This document shows positions 36,728 through 49,332 of a stretch of 64,000 bases of DNA, piece by piece. The stretch comes from Eleginops maclovinus (lineage: Eukaryota > Chordata > Actinopteri > Perciformes > Eleginopidae). Within the stretch, counting starts at the first letter, position 1. The number at the start of each line of letters is the position of its first letter. Where the stretch lies: assembly GCF_036324505.1 (NCBI RefSeq), contig NC_086363.1, forward strand, positions 14,198,153-14,262,152, in the 5' to 3' direction. Both the position numbers and the translations under genes were made by a program. Under the pieces are notes generated by a model. It saw only the letters and a list, made by a program, of their open reading frames with translations. It made no database searches and had not been told where the DNA came from.

Positions 36728-39700
36728 GGGCGGCTGGGACCCCAACACACTGGGTCCACGGCAAACACCAGCTGAGCTCCGGCAGAGGGACAGCATGCGG
36801 CGGCAGCTTAGGGCCGGGGTCGGTCTGTTGACGACCTCTGGACTTGACGCCAGCATCCATCCACTCTGTTTCCTGCCCCACCACCCAAAAAAAGCCCTGT
36901 GCAGAATGTACTCATGTTCAGCTACTCAGCCATGTCAGGCGACGATGCCTAACCTCCAGTACTGTATGTGTCATGGTAGTAGTTCATCCTCTCATCCAAC
37001 AGGCACAGGGACCCTCTTAGTAAACTACAAAATACCAGGTTTTTTATTTCTGTCTTTTCCAGATCTCCATGAACTCACCATGTCTTTGTTTCTTTACTTG
37101 GAGTCATTGCAGGTCCAGATTTATGTTCCTTTTGAGTATTCTGTTTGACAGTACGTTTTACAGTCAATAGAGCAAGACTTCTTTTGGGGTGCACAAATGT
37201 TTTTCAGTAGGGACATCTGAAGGACAGAAGGAAAAGTAAAGGAATCCAACGCCTGCTTTCCTCTGTTTAGGGAAGCGGAATTCCTACTGCGTGTGGATTT
37301 ATTAGGTAATTTTGGAAACAGATTTTGAACTCTCTGTGTAACTCTGGGGAAACATAGGAAAAACCATAAAATCTGGGTCAGGTACGGTTTACAAGAGAAA
37401 AACTTTATTTTATCTGCATTCTTGTGAAATTCCAGCTCGATTGAGAAAACATCTGGAAAGTGAATGGCCTGTTTGCCCCCTTGATTCACACTCTCTCTGG
37501 GATGAAGACAGAAAGACATTGAGAGGGAATTCCCCCTTCCGCTGACCTCTGATCAGATGATGATCTAGAAAAAAAGCACAATATCACCTGTGACTGTTAT
37601 CAGTTATCTTTTCCATGTTTAATGTCTTCAGTTTCCCCCTGCCACCTTCTTTTTGTTTTATACGTGTTCCATTGCGACCCTTGAGCTTTTGGGGTTGGTA
37701 TTCTGTAAATACAGGAAGGAAAAATGTATATTTTAAAACCTGAAGGCAATTCTGTATAAATGTTTTTAGAAAAAAAAAATTAGGTTGAATTCAAAATGGT
37801 ATGTCTGTAAATCTGTACCCAAAAAGGAGAAATTAACAATTGTTATTATTGAAATCTAATACATATACCAGAACATGAACACTTTGTTGAGTCTTTTTTG
37901 TATACTTTATTAATGACTGAAGGGCAAGAAAAGTGCTCTACACAGCTTATTCATCTAATTGTGGGTAATGTTTACGAACAGGACAGTGTTTCCCAAACAG
38001 TAAGAAAAGTCAACATTTGAAATAATCAGCTTGCACCTTTTTATTCAAGTATATCACAGCAGTTTATTTGAGAAATACAGTAAATGTTTCATTTCAAATA
38101 ATAATTTACACTAAAGTAACAATTTCGATCAGGCGTGTTAAATACACAGAACAGAATAGACAAAGCTATGGAAAGTCTCGACTAAAAGTATCTGTGAAAC
38201 AATAGGGAAGAACAAAGTAATTCAGGATAGAACAAACCCTTCCTTCTGCATACTGGACTAAGTAGTCTCAACTACCAGACAAAAATTGGTTGTTAGTCCA
38301 AACTGGCTACAATTTTTATTAAGAAAGGAAGATCACAATGTATGACATTTAACTACCCATATTTTATTTCCATATGTGTTTCTAAATTCCTTAAAAAATA
38401 ACTCTTTTGGCAGAAAGTGGAGACAAAGTGAACAACATTTAATGAACTCTGGTCCTGTTTCTCTTCCAGGGATCCACTAAACAGAAGCAATTTTTTTAAA
38501 TATCCGTCCTCATGTTAGTCTCTTCCCGCATGCCAAACAGTTCGTAACCACTTTAACGAAGAAAACACCAGAATAATGAAATAAATAGAAACGTTGCAAA
38601 GGGCATGTTGACGCGTATTGAACCTGAGTGACCTGTAAACCCTTTATTCCCCCGCACACGCCAAATAAAAACCTGCTACAAAAACGCTATGCAATTCAAC
38701 AAAAAATGTTAAAACAGACGTGCGACGCTTTCCCGATTCATTACATTTCAAAACGTACAAAAAGACAATTGACTGAATTAGGTGTAAAATGTGTTTAATA
38801 ATAAATAATCGGAATTATGAGATGAAAATCTGCAAAAAAAAAGCTCAATGTAATATAAAGGCGATGGATGTGTGAGGAGGCAAAAAGATGTAGCTTCTAA
38901 CAAAGTATGGGTGTGATTTTTATGAAAGGACAGAAGATCTATGACATCTCTTCAGAGTCTAGGAACAGTAAAAATTTGACAAAAGCAAACAATACACAGC
39001 CCACGAAATATGTAAAAAAAATGTATGCAATCATCATCTGGCTCAGATGCAAACATCGTGAACAATCGGAGAGATATGAGGAACTCTTGGATTACTGCAG
39101 CGGCCGTGCTTTCACTGATCTGGTACCTTTGATGATACTGGAGATGTTGCAATAGTATTTCGGGGGTGGGGGGGGGGGGAAAACACTGTTTTTGTACCCA
39201 GTAAACGGTTGTCGCATTAAAATAAATTAAGCTGAGGTAGCGTTGGTTTTTCTCTCTGCAGTAGTCCAAGTGCTAACCTGTCAATGCCAGTTTGCATATC
39301 CTTTTTTTGTCACCTAGAGTCTGAGAGAAGGCAGAGGTGAGCTTGAGGTGAGTTTGAGGATTGGACCAGAGTGAAAGAAGTCTGCACCTGCTCAGAATAT
39401 GGCATCTCCAAAAGCCATGACAATGCCATGAGAACATTATAAAGCTTCAGTTCGTTTCTTCACAAACTGCAGTCCAACATGTTGGCCACAGATGAGAATC
39501 CAGCTTCTCTTGTCTGGTGTCGAGAAAAACAGAAAAAATATTTCCGTAAATTCGGTACACCCATTTGAAAGGAGGGAAAAAAATAAACCATGTTGTGCTT
39601 AATACAACTTAGTGACGGGCACTGCCTAGAGTGGCCTTGTTCATTATGGATTGCAAAACGTCAAGCGAAGCATTTTATAAAAAAACTAAAACAAACGTAG

Positions 39701-41448
39701 AAAAAGTATTATCAAATATACAACATAACACACAGGTTGTTATGACCATGTAAAAGAACATTTTCATAGTTAATACAAATCATATGAACAGGTTATGTGA
39801 GCACCTTCTTTTTTAAGTGAGTGGGGTAAAACTTGGCACGGTAAACCGTTTGACTCGCATCAACATTTTTGCATATGGAAAACTGAAGAAAAGCTGGTGG
39901 TGTCAACCTTTTCTCACACCTGCTGTCCGCTCAGGTGGAGACTGGTCTGGGTTTTAAGAGGGCATGAATACATTTAAATATCGAATCAACATTTCAAGTG
40001 CTTGAGATGCATCTGGCCGGACTCATCCACGAAGGTAAGTGTTATCTAAAACTCAATTTGTAATCAGAGGTTTTAAAACGTGTTTTTTCAGTTGGAGATG
40101 TAACCTAGATTTGATTTTAAACAACCTAATGGTATTTAAATATATATTTTTTTGCTTCAAGGTCACTCTGACCTTAGTGGTTAGGATTTTACCCCAAATT
40201 GGAGCCTGTTCATTGTCACAAGTAAATAAAAAATCCTGCTAAATATATCAGAGTTTGAATATAAGGGGTTTTACATAAGGCACACGCTAGGCAGTGCAAA
40301 CTCTAGACGCATTCCAATTTGTACTGCTTCCAGTCCCTCAGCCGGGAGTGTCGGTAGGAAAATCAACTGGCGGGCTCAGCCTGAGCGGGAGGGAAAACAT
40401 TCAGACTGTGAATGCTAGTGAGCAGGAGGAAGAGGAGGGGTTGTTAAGCTACCACAAACTATTTAGGACATGACAATCTGCTGCAAGTGTGAACGCCAGA
40501 GGTGGTGTATACGAGAGGTCGTACAGCTGACCTTGTTCACCAGTCACTCTGAGACAGGAACTGTGAGGGGGCCAACAGCCCTCCACCGAGCCCGCTGTAA
40601 TGAAGAGGACATAATCGGCTCTAGTCCCGCTGCGCCAACTTCATCCAGTTTTTGTTCTAGCTGAAACTATTGTTCTGGGGTGAGTATCCTTGACGGTGGC
40701 TCAGGTATTGAATTAATCAAGTAGCTAAAATGACGGAAAAAGATGAGCCGCGTAATAGCACAGTAACTACTGGCCTATGACGAAGCATTTCACTCGGGGT
40801 TGCGGGGGGGGGGGGGGAGGAAAGATGGGCTCAGCAATGTGGTTCAGTGAATCAGAACATTATCTGTCCTCATCTCCGAGCGGGCCTCTGCATTCACACT
40901 CTCTGCTGGTGAGGATCTGGGTGAGTGTGTGTGTGCATTTCCAGCTGTGTGTTTGTTGAAATACATGTTACAGTCTGGGTGTGTGTGTTGCACGGCCTGC
41001 TGCAGGAGCGAAGCAGCCCCCAGGTTTATGACACCACCCGATCTGTTGGTTTTTGCTCGTCATCAAAGTTAATAAGGAATCCCAAAGAGCAGCGTGGATG
41101 AAAGTTAGGATAGCACCCGAGTAGCACCAGGGTCGCCCGTCAGCGTTGGATGTGTGTGTGTGTGTGTGTGTGTGAGACTGACACACCTCCAGGAGTTTGG
41201 TTATGTATAAGGGGTCTGGATCTGGCCAGGTTCCTGAGACGATAGCACCATCGAATGTCCTAAACATCGTCCTCGAGTTTCTCCTCCCAGCAAGAAGAGG
41301 GCGCTGGATTTCTTTGTTTGTGTGTGTGTGTGTGTCTGTGTGTGTGTGTGTGTGTGTTGTGTTGTGTTGGGTTGAGGGCTGAAGTTCCTCTCTCTCTCAC
41401 TCAGTTAGTGTCTTTGTGGTCCCAGGCTGATATGGTATCCTCTCCATC
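36728..41448. other. 3' UTRs of klhl29 (+) and atad2b (-) between the two stop codons
   Basis: 4.7 kb separates the convergent stop codons. The left part should be klhl29 3' UTR and the right part atad2b 3' UTR; where each transcript ends is uncertain. The first plus-strand AATAAA signals are at about 38580 and 38664, with only a weak TATAAA near 37755 before that. Minus-strand AATAAA signals lie at 38063-38068, 38040-38045 and 37906-37911. There is a 14-bp G run at 40804-40817 and short GT/CA runs near 41152 and 41320. No other gene was recognised. Confidence 0.6.
38040..38068 (-). terminator. atad2b: candidate poly(A) signals of atad2b
   Basis: Two minus-strand AATAAA motifs (38063-38068 and 38040-38045) lie 23 bp apart. 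They are followed on that strand by a moderately T/G-rich stretch. They would give an atad2b 3' UTR of about 3.4 kb. Other signals exist on both sides, so the assignment is tentative. Confidence 0.3.
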
Positions 41449-41490
41449 TCACAGGAATGTATCAAAATGCTGGATTTTCTGCTCCATCTC
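41449..41490 (-). CDS. atad2b: atad2b terminal coding exon (13 residues and stop)
   Basis: A very short final coding segment reads EMEQKIQHFDTFL, with stop TGA at 41449-41451. It starts in phase 0 directly after CAG (41491-41493 on the minus strand), matching the phase-0 end of the exon at 46598. The join QLLE-EMEQKIQHFDTFL resembles the remembered end of the paralogue ATAD2, which has a similar MEQ-containing tail. The 3' splice site is directly preceded by a 205-bp TG repeat (in the transcript's sense) with only TTGC between repeat and AG. The exon continues into the 3' UTR. Confidence 0.82.
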   Translation of the reverse strand, partial: EMEQKIQHFDTFL

Positions 41491-41494
41491 CTGC

Positions 41495-41703
<209 letters not shown>

Positions 41704-42674
41704 TGCTTAGTCTCAACCAACGCTGCAAACTCAGATGTGTGTATAAAGCATCTGTGCGCCGGGGTTTCAATATTACTTGGATATTTCCCACAGCAAACAA
41801 CAGCTTTCACCGTGATAAATGATGTAAAATGAAGCAAAGCTGTGCTGGAATGAGACAGGCGATTTTTCTCAGCGTGAAAACAGCAGAGTTTGACACTGAC
41901 TAAATCTGAGCCGAGCCAGAGGAAGAGAGATGGATGTTAGCCGGCAATAGACCGTGATTAATGCCTTGAAGATGTTGCACTGTGTGTGTTCCCTCATCTG
42001 TATGGCTGAGTCAGTGCAACAGACGCCGCGACAAGACACCAATTCCAACATCTACAACAGAAGTTAAAAACTTTACAGTAAAAAGATTTTTCTCCTCTAA
42101 AGAGACTTAAACTTTTCCTTATTGGATGAAAACTTTAGAACCTAACGCCATGACGGCAACAGAAATACTCAAATAACAAGAGCTGTAAAGTCTTGCATTC
42201 AAATTACTAGAAACTGTTTGCAATGACAACCATAATATTCCGCCGAGAAATAAAATAGGGCATCTTTTTAAAAGGGGTGTAGACATGAAGATCAATAATC
42301 CTGAAATGATGAGTCAATTCATTTATTATCTGATCTTGATAATTGAATAAATAATTGTTTTGATAGCTTGACTGCTGCCTGACTCACTGCTGCTGTTTTC
42401 CTCCGAGTCTGAGAAAGGAACACGCGTTGTCGGGGATAATAAAGCTCTGTGTTTTGTTATGATGCCCGCATTCAGGAAGCTGCACTCCGATTGCATGGAT
42501 ACGGAGGCGACTTGTTTCTAGCGGAGTTTGCATGTCACTTTGTATGGCTCGTCCTTTACCCGCTCAGAAGGATCCCACACAATGGATTTCCTGTCCGACA
42601 AAATTAACTAAAAGACCAGGCACAGCTCCGGAGTGGGTTTCCGGCTAACGGGTTATAGCGTATGCGGCACACAG

Positions 42675-42769
42675 ATGGAGCTCTTTATTATTATTTTTTT
42701 CCCCGACTAATGAAATAGTCGACACATTTTTGGCTAACGATTAGTCGACTAATGGGGGGCAGCCCTAGC
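42675..42769. mobile_element. probable hAT-like terminal fragment
   Basis: Repeated GACTAAT/ATTAGTC motifs run into GGGGGGCAGCCCTAG, which looks like the end of the teleost repeats that start CTAGGGCTGCC. The other end was not found; the element may extend left to about 42300. Confidence 0.35.
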
Positions 42770-45700
42770 CACAGCCTCCCTAAAATGGTCTTGGGGGACC
42801 TTAAGTTTTGGACTTTAAGTTGGACAAGAACAAGAAAAACAAATTGTGAGATCACTATTTTCATTATTAGTTTATAATTGAAGAAAAAAACCAATATTTC
42901 CAGTATTTTCCTCAGTACTTAAATGTTTGATTAAAGAGATGTCCAAAAGGGTATTCATTATAAATTCCTAACAAAGATCAGCTTAGAAATGCTCTTGAAA
43001 GTCAAATGGCATTGAATTCAAAACTAATTTCTTCAGATGAACGTCAAATATCCTCCTCTCACGCTTACACTAAAGGTTCAAGTGGTGCTCAGGGAGGAAC
43101 TGTTAGCTGAAGAGTGCATTGTGGCCAGCTGTTTATTCGTTAATTGAGATACAATGAAAACTATAGCCGATGTGTTCTGAATGGATTTAAAAAGGTCACA
43201 GGACAGTTTCTACTCCGCATATCATTTTAATTACCCTGCCAACGCCAGTTATATCATCAATAAAGCTCTTTATCATCATACCCCCCCCACAACTATCAGC
43301 ACCAGGTCACACAAGCTGTAAAACCCAATGACAGAATGAAATCTGACGAAATGAAAAGTCCCTACTTTTCCAGAATACCCTGAAAGTTTTTGCTCATCAG
43401 GCACAGCGCGTATTTAGACACATCTATGCCACCCGTCTGTTGTTGTGTCACACTGTACGCCCACACACTGCCGCGCAAATAAGCTCTTTTCCTCCCTGCA
43501 CCTGTGTGATCTCGAGTTTATCTGCCAGGAGGCCTATCACCTTGTCATCCCGAAAAACCCAATAACAACAACAACAACAAGTCTCTGCAGCACCTCTGTC
43601 TCACTTCCCTACTCTGTCTCACTGATGAAGTTCTGCATGTAGCGCTCTCTAGGACAAGTGCAAGTTGACCAGCACACCTTGCTTTAATCCCTGTGTGGCA
43701 GAATTGTAGATTTAGGAATTTAATTTCCCGATGGCGCCATCAATACAACGCATTAAAAGAAGATCCAGCATCACTGCTGTCAAGATGTCTTCAATTTGTG
43801 ACAAAGGTGTGATAAATGACTTTGGTGTACCTGCCTCTTTTTGAACCAGTCTCATCTACTTCCACCTCAGTTACTGATTTCCTTTATTTCCCAGATCAAA
43901 TTTCCTACAGCCCCTAGGAGAGGGTAAGGGTTCCCTGTGGTGTGTGCGTGCAGGTAAGGAGAGCGAAAACAACAACAGCATACATTTTTATCCTCTCAAA
44001 AGAGAGAGTCGAGAGAAAAAGCTCGTGTTTTGTGCCAGGATGAGTGTGTTTTTTTTCTCACGATACTGACAACACTTTCACACAATGATGAAAGATTGGG
44101 CTGCATTACTTTCTGTTCTAGAGAGCCTTCTGTCGTAGAGACACAGAATTTTCTGCCTTGACAACAACATTAGTACACAATGTCTCAGAGAAGGTCTCAA
44201 AAGATCGCCTTGACTAACATCAAGGCCAGATGTTTGTCATGACTATTAAAGAGTTCACATGCTTCAGAAAGTTGTGTCATATACATTTTACTGCTGACAA
44301 AAGAACAAGGACCACAAATTCAACGTTTTAGAAGCCATTTGCAAATCAACACCTCCACCATTGCTTTCAATCAACCAAAACTAAAAAGATGACCGGCAGG
44401 CCTGCGTGTTTAGGAATTAACAAATAAGCAGGGAAATAACCAACCCTTGTGATGATCCACTAACTTGGCCAGAGGCGTGTACAGCTCCGGAATCACACGG
44501 ATGTGGGTTAAAGGTCTTTGGCTCATACAAAGTCTTAAATTGCTGTCTGAGAAACAGGGTAGTTGAAATACTAGTTCTAGGGGCGATATGAACGCCAATT
44601 TGTGGATAGGAACACAGTTGGCGTGATATTGTGTACAGGGCAGAGAGGGTCCCTCTGGCTTTAACTGGAAGCAGGGTGTAGTCCGCTCCATCTGCTGAAA
44701 GGTCAGCTCTTCTGGAAGACGGAGACAAGCCGTACCCAGGGGAGGGCGGGGGGCAGAGTAAAGGAGACAAATGTATGGACATGCTCCATTTCACTCGTCT
44801 CTACAAAGTAGACACAAACACCATGCACATTAAGTGGGAATGGCTCCAGCCGCCATACTGAGTATCCAGCCGGTACCCCGGTCTGTATGAGCGCATGTTT
44901 ATCATTCCCTGGTGAGGAACAAGGAGAGGACCTGCTGTGGAGGGGAGCTGTGTGCTGCAAACACTGGCAAACAAAACACGTGCCAAGCGGGCTGACATTT
45001 CTGCTCTGGAAACACCAATTTAGGCTGGCAGGATAAGATGAACCCAGCCCCCCCCCACCCCCTCCTCCAGCAGCCGGCCTGTCGACAGGCGGCACCACCT
45101 GGCTCACTGCTCTCGCCCCTATCCCCCCCTCCCTCCCTCTCCCTGACATCCTGACAGGCAGTCCTGGCTACCAGCACCAGGACACTGTCTGAACTGACAT
45201 CCTACAGCAGCAGCAGATGACCAGATGGGATTCTGGGAGAAAATACAGAAGCTCTTGTTTAGACGGAACACTGCAAAAGGAGATTGGAAATAGAAAAAAA
45301 AGACCTTAAATTAAGGGTATTTCTCTTCATTCTTAGTTAAGACTGGACGAAGCACTTATGACAGTGTGCTACAGCTGACACTGGCTTTAAAATCTTTTAA
45401 AATGTCCTCAACTCTACAATATTTGTTTTTTTGTAGAAGTACTCATACATACTTATTTTTCTCAGAGTGGAGTTTTAGTATGATCTCTTTAAAAAGAATA
45501 GAATATACACGGTTCAAACCAAATCAATGAATAGTAGGGCGCTCCTGAAGTCAGACAGGCCTGCTTGTATAGTCAGAATACATTTTTGAAATTTTATTTA
45601 AAAGTGTAATTCTTCTCTGTCACTTCCAGACTCTACACCCTGGTTCAGCTTGTCTCAGTGAGTGAGGACGTCTATATCTAACCCCCTAAAACAGACAGTA

Positions 45701-46597
45701 AAACGGATCTTGGATATCATATGCCCACTTTACACTTTTCCATCATCCTGGAATGTTATTAGTTCATTAAATGTTAGCAGTTGTTAAAAACCTCACTGTA
45801 AAAGTCACAGCATGTGTCCTGGCATCGTGTTACTCCGACTCAGTTACTTTGCTTACCTAGAGACAAATCTGCAGCACGCACCAAAAAGGGAAGTAAGACC
45901 ATTTTGCCTCAGTAACGGCTTGCATGATTACTAATGATAAATGAGCTCAATGATCTGTGGATCATCTACACTCAGGACATAAGGAGGGTCTGAAACAAGG
46001 GGTTGTGTAGCACGTATTTGGATAATTTTTCTGTCAGGAGTTGTGTGTGTTATTCAATTTAATTTTATTGTGGCAGCATTTATATCTACTATAAATGAAA
46101 GTTCAAATGTCAGATGCTTTATATTGAAAAAAGAAATTCCTTGTTAGACAGCAGCAATCGAATGGTGCAGAAGGGAGTCCTAATCTAAAGCTTTTATTTG
46201 AATGAGACTACTAAACGCCATCAATCCGGACACAAATCAGCTGTTAGTTTAGCGGTGTTGACGTTAAGTCATGCTGCAATCATAGTGTTTCATTAGCTAT
46301 TCACTTCTGGTGATTTCTTTAAAGCTTCAACTTTTATAAAAGTGGTGTTAATGGGTTGACATTATCTTGCTGAACAAAACCAATACGTATTATTAATGGA
46401 TGTTTGCCACAGATCTTATTTTCACTTATATTCCAGAAGCTAATGGAAAATTCCATTGCTTCGAGTGCAGGGAGCCCTCGCTATGCTTACTTCCGGGTTG
46501 GCGAACAAAACTCATAATTCTTTTGACCATCAGTTATTATGCTTATTATTTTAGTGATTAATCAAGTCATTGTTATTAAAGAATGTGTGTTTCTGAC

Positions 46598-46726
46598 CTC
46601 GAGTAGCTGGGTCTTTTCGTACTCTCTGCGGTGCCGGTAGATGCACTGGCTGAGGAGGGAGTAGAGTCTCTCCAGCTGCTCCACACTGTAGCCTTCACTC
46701 TTCTTCACCACCGTATCCAGTAGAGC
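46598..46726 (-). CDS. atad2b: atad2b penultimate coding exon
   Basis: This 129-bp exon of 43 codons is in phase 0 at both ends. The acceptor is CTCTCAG and the donor GAG-gtcaga. It reads ALLDTVVKKSEGYSVEQLER, then LYSLLSQCIYRHRREYEK and TQLLE. This amphipathic helical segment is the conserved C-terminal region of ATAD2/ATAD2B, where the pattern 'hxxLERLxxxxSQCIxxHR' is shared by both paralogues. ATAD2B is a nuclear AAA+ ATPase with a bromodomain that reads acetylated histones. Identification as the b paralogue rests on the neighbouring klhl29. Confidence 0.92.
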
Positions 46727-47050
46727 CTGAGAGGAGAGATACAAAAGCAGACATTACAAATAAAGTCTAGAAGAGAGTGTTTACCTAACATTATTTCTGA
46801 TATCCTCAAAAATGTGTATGGAGAACAATACAGTGCTAAATAACCGGCCACACAAGCTTAGCGCCGATATTGGTGCATGGAGATTATGGAAGTCAGCTCT
46901 ATTCAAAAGCAATTAAGTTCAGAGTGACAGCTAATTTGGGCTAATCATAATTAGAACCGAGTTTACATTTCACTGCTACTTTAATTAAAACATTGGGGAC
47001 AGTCAAAGGCCCTTTTAATTGACCCGTTTCTCACATTGTACCCAGGCCGT

Positions 47051-47052
<2 letters not shown>

Positions 47053-47146
<94 letters not shown>
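47053..47146. repeat. (GT)47 microsatellite
   Basis: 94 bp of pure GT on the plus strand (CA in the atad2b transcript). Confidence 0.98.
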
Positions 47147-47148
<2 letters not shown>

Positions 47149-48215
47149 AAACGCAGGGCTCATCAGAATGCATGGACTAACCGGAAAGACACAATAATTA
47201 AAGTTAGCGTCACTGACACACAAGTCAAATAAGAGTAACCTCGGCGGGAAAAAAATGCTGCGTGTTCTAGAGAGAGAGAGACAGTGACCATAGAGTTAAA
47301 CACACAAAACCGTGGCAATGTCAAGATTAATAAGACGTGGATGTTTGTTTAAGCCTCTCATCAGTGGACGTCTGAGAAGACGATATGACGTCTAATTACA
47401 GTGAGCAGAAGCAAAATTACAGAGGCAAAAAGGTTAGCATTGTATTAATCACTGCACTCCCATCAGACTAAGAGTTCTGTTTAAATGGCAGAACTGTCCT
47501 GGTGAAAGTAACAGACGAGAGCTTCACATCAACAAAAAATGTAGTATAAACTGAATCCAAAGATGCACTTAAGTTATAAAACACATTTGTCCTTCAGAGC
47601 AATGCTTCACTTTGTAAGGAGGTTTTACTTTTCAGAGAAAACCTTCTTCATTGAGTTACAGAGAATGGGAATTTCCAACATCTTAGAAAAGGCGGTTGCT
47701 AATGTCATCAGAACATTATCCTAAACAAAACGAATAACTATCATAAATGTATGTCGGCATCAGAGCCTATTTTCCGTAGTACTGCAACTCAAACTGTAAT
47801 AGAAACTGAATCCCAAGACTCACTAAACTTATAACCTCAAATTTGACCTTTAGAGCAATATTTAATTTTGTAAGGATGTGACTTTTTTCAACAACAACAC
47901 TTCTAATGGAGTTAGGGAAAAGGGAATTACAAACATGAGCTGCCCTTTAGCTGTTGAGCTGTTTCCCCAAAGCTGGAATAGTATACTTTCAAAAACATTT
48001 TCCTCAAAATGTGACAGCTGAAAACAAGATACATACAACCCCCACAATAACATGTACAATTGAGGGCTGTGGCTCAGGGGTTAGATGGTTGTCATAATTT
48101 AAACGTTATCTCCTGTGGTGTCTTATATAGGTTTGTGTGCATGTAAATGGTCTGCAAAGGCTAAAATTCCAATGTTCCCTGCAGAGGGAGTTTCTCTCCC
48201 ACACACTCCCCCATC

Positions 48216-48452
48216 AGAAGAAGAAGAAGAAGGGACCCTTAATGGTCCCACAGAGGGGAAATTTACATTCTTCATTCGACCCATCCTAGTGTAGGAGCAG
48301 TGGGCTGCCATATGTACGGCGCCCAGGGAGCAGTGTAGGGAAGGGTGCTTTGCTCAGGTACACCTCGGTAGCACTTGGTCTTTTGGGGATTTGAATCGGT
48401 GACCTTCCAGTTAACAAGTCAAGTCCCTACGGACTTCGCCACAACTGCCCCC
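48216..48452 (-). mobile_element. tRNA-derived SINE
   Basis: Read on the minus strand, it begins with a tRNA-like head. An A-box-like GTGGCGAAGTCCGTAGG lies near 48430, and a B-box-like GATTCAAATCC lies at 48387-48397. The body contains GAGCAAAGCACCCTTCCCTA and GCAGCCCACTGCTCC, then GGATGGGTCGAATG and AAATTTCCCCTCTGTGGGAC. It ends in a (TTC)n tail at 48216-48232. This is the body of a very common teleost SINE as I remember it. It is somewhat diverged from the consensus I recall. Confidence 0.75.
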
Positions 48453-49023
48453 ACGTCTCAATAAGACTCCTATGTTTGCTTCTGTGACCTAATGACATCA
48501 GTATGTAACACTTGTGCCTCTATTGGTACATATTGTACGTGATAGGCTAGGGGGCGAACATCTTCAACACATCTCTAACAGTTGACCAATTTCAACAGGA
48601 ACAAAATACATATATATACCTGAAATGAGCATAGAAGGCCCCCCTTTAGAAAACATTATTAAGCAACACTGAGGGTGGGTTCTGGGAAGTCTCCAAGGAC
48701 GATCGTTGAGCCCAACTGTGGCTACTGTTGCGTTACTCTTCTTCCATCACCTCCACAACAATGCTGACAGTGAAAGTAATGGGCGGCAGGGGAGATTATT
48801 AGTGCTTGTCAGAGGCCTGCACTGTTATGGATGTTTTTTTTGTTTGCATCAGAGTAACCCATTACAACCCTATAAATATTATTTATACAATGAGCCCAAC
48901 ATTAAGAGTGAGAAATTACACCTTTGACGCAGAGTAACTGTATAACTCTATGGGCCATAAACACACTCTTATTTATGATGCCATTACCTACATAAATGTT
49001 TTAACAATAGTAGATTAGCTTAC

Positions 49024-49332
49024 TGTGAGCGGGATGGCTCAGGTGAAAGGCAAGAGACGGAAGTGTTCGCGGTTGGGCAAAACAATAGCGTTTATTTCTT
49101 AAGAAATGTGCACACAACAGACAGCTCCGCGGTACTTTCAGGACGGGCAAGGCCAGGACGGGCTGTGTCGTCTTCCCAGGACCCAGCCTACTGCAAGACA
49201 GACCAGAACCAGGATACCAACATGCTTTATATTAACTGCCTGATTACCTGATTCCGATCAGCTGTCTGGTCTCTGGCCGAGCCACTCCCCTCACCCCAGC
49301 AGCCGGCGCTCTAACCACACCCGGCTGCCACA
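49024..49332 (-). mobile_element. solo LTR of a retrotransposon
   Basis: A 309-bp unit starts TGTGGCAGCC and ends CCGCTCACA on the minus strand (TG...CA borders). It is flanked by a perfect 5-bp duplication, CTTAC at 49019-49023 and 49333-49337 on the plus strand. It has LTR architecture: TATAAAG at 49225-49231, then AATAAA at 49091-49096, giving U3, R and U5 of plausible size. No internal coding region or second LTR is in the neighbourhood, so it is a recombined solo LTR. A 5-bp duplication fits Ty3/gypsy, BEL/Pao or retroviral-type elements; I cannot choose. Confidence 0.75.
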
